Shown here piece by piece: positions 63,297-64,000 of a stretch of DNA of 64,000 bases. Position 1 is the stretch's first letter, and each line of letters begins with the position of its first letter. The translations under genes were made by a program, and so were the position numbers. The notes under the pieces were generated by a model. It was not told the origin of the DNA. It did not search any database and saw only the letters and a list, made by a program, of their open reading frames with translations. The DNA is from Mangrovicoccus sp. HB161399 (GTDB taxonomy: Bacteria; Pseudomonadota; Alphaproteobacteria; Rhodobacterales; Rhodobacteraceae): positions 1 through 64,000 of the forward strand of contig NZ_JAATVU010000012.1 in NCBI RefSeq assembly GCF_013184745.1, read 5' to 3'.

Positions 63297-64000
63297 TCAG
63301 ACCCTTTTCATGACATGCTTGACCGGGAAGAGCCCGTTCGGCCGGACCACGAGGATGACGATCACCAGCCCGAAGGCGAAGGCGTCGCGAAAGGGCTTCA
63401 GCTCGGGCGGCAGGTAGACCTGCAGCATGGTGATGGCGATGCCGATGGAGAAGCCGCCCAGCACCGCGCCGGGCAGCGAGCCCATGCCGCCGACCACCAC
63501 CGCGACGAAGCCGTAGAGCGCCAAGGGCGAGCCCCAGGCATAGTTGATCGTCCCGCTCTGCGGCAGGTAGAGGAGCGCCACCGCCGCGGCCAGCACGCCC
63601 GAGATCGCGAAGGCGATGCCGATCACCCGGTTGGCCTTGACGCCGAGATAGCGCGCCATGCGGAAATCCTCGGCTGCGGCGCGGACCTCGATGCCGAAGC
63701 GGCTGTATTTCAGGAACAGCGACAGCGAGACCATCAGCACCGCCGTCACCGCTATGGTGACGATCTGGATCAGCGGGATGCGCAAACCCTGCCACTGGAT
63801 CTGCTGGGTCAGCCCGTACCACAGGTTCACGCCGCGCGCCTGGCTGCCATAGACCATGAGCACGGTGTTCTGCAGGATGTAGCTGACGGTGAAGGACGCC
63901 ATCATCAGCACCGGCGCGGAGGCCGAGCGCAGGGGCCGGAAGACGAAGCGTTCGGTGGCCAGCGCCAGCACCACGACGATGGCGCAGACCGTCGGGATCA
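63297..64000 (-). CDS. livH: branched-chain amino acid-type ABC transporter permease (LivH), partial
   Basis: The C-terminal 230 or so residues are in the window; the start lies beyond the right edge and the frame is open to 64000. Segments: FRPLRSASAPVLMMASFTVS, GIEVRAAAEDFRMARYLGVK, LALYGFVAVVVGGMGSLPGA and IVILVVRPNGLFPVKHVMKR. Typical LivH permease, upstream partner of livM. Confidence 0.92.
   Translation of the reverse strand, partial: IPTVCAIVVVLALATERFVFRPLRSASAPVLMMASFTVSYILQNTVLMVYGSQARGVNLWYGLTQQIQWQGLRIPLIQIVTIAVTAVLMVSLSLFLKYSRFGIEVRAAAEDFRMARYLGVKANRVIGIAFAISGVLAAAVALLYLPQSGTINYAWGSPLALYGFVAVVVGGMGSLPGAVLGGFSIGIAITMLQVYLPPELKPFRDAFAFGLVIVILVVRPNGLFPVKHVMKRV

Noticed and set aside
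1-64000. CRISPR arrays, tRNA/rRNA genes, phage or conjugation genes
   Set aside because: None seen on reading both strands.

Overview
The window is high-GC DNA (neighbouring genes look about 65-70% GC) from what is most likely an alphaproteobacterium of the Rhodobacterales/Rhodobacteraceae type. The reasons are the number of TRAP transporters with DctP and TAXI receptors, LacI-, LysR- and IclR-controlled catabolic modules, a hydantoinase pair, SulP and GcdH. No genus can be named from sequence alone. There are no rRNA or tRNA genes, no CRISPR array and no phage genes. The window is a chain of small catabolic modules, each with its own transporter and regulator, separated by several roughly 1-kb gene-free GC-rich stretches and one decayed IS5-type element. 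It therefore looks like accessory sequence (genomic island, chromid or plasmid-like).

Layout. 0-2.6 kb: start of a sugar ABC binding protein, a divergent LacI regulator with an AT-rich dyad between them, and a membrane-anchored protein with an NlpC/P60-like domain that has lost its catalytic Cys. 2.8-8.1 kb: a three-subunit gluconate/polyol dehydrogenase (triheme cytochrome c, GMC flavoprotein, Tat-type subunit 3) divergent from a second LacI regulator. 9.2-10.2 kb: a DUF411 metal-binding protein and a SHOCT protein. 11.0-12.3 kb: the IS5 remnant. 12.5-20.6 kb: LysR, sulfatase/phosphonate-monoester-hydrolase, TRAP 4TM/12TM fusion permease, TAXI receptor and a small ABM-like protein, divergent from a SulP anion transporter. 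20.7-28.7 kb: hydantoinase/oxoprolinase HyuA-HyuB, LysR, and a DctPQM TRAP system. 28.9-32.7 kb: three tandem secreted serine hydrolases, the middle one without its catalytic Ser and Lys. 33.9-35.1 kb: glutaryl-CoA dehydrogenase.

36.3-56.3 kb is the most notable region. It holds a complete Nit1C cluster (nitB-H: MSMEG_0572-like protein, Nit6803-type nitrilase, MSMEG_0568 radical SAM, GNAT, AIR-synthase-like, MSMEG_0570-like protein, MSMEG_0569 flavoprotein), extended by a hot-dog-like LnmK/Pnap_2097-type gene and divergent from a MocR regulator. Next to it are a ribose-type ABC importer with an ATPase-permease fusion, an amidase, a cobalt-type nitrile hydratase (NthA, NthB, His-rich accessory protein), a second amidase, a HupE/UreJ-type metal transporter and a third amidase. 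Read together this looks like an integrated nitrile/cyanide/amide nitrogen-scavenging island: import, hydration or hydrolysis, ammonia release, and cobalt supply.

56.3-64 kb: AraC, two overlapping IclR genes, a Gfo/Idh/MocA oxidoreductase, a second AraC, a D-2-hydroxyacid dehydrogenase, and LivM/LivH permeases running off the window edge. Many operon joints carry 4-nt ATGA/GTGA overlaps or perfect GC hairpins. All function calls rest on reading the sequence, without database searches.
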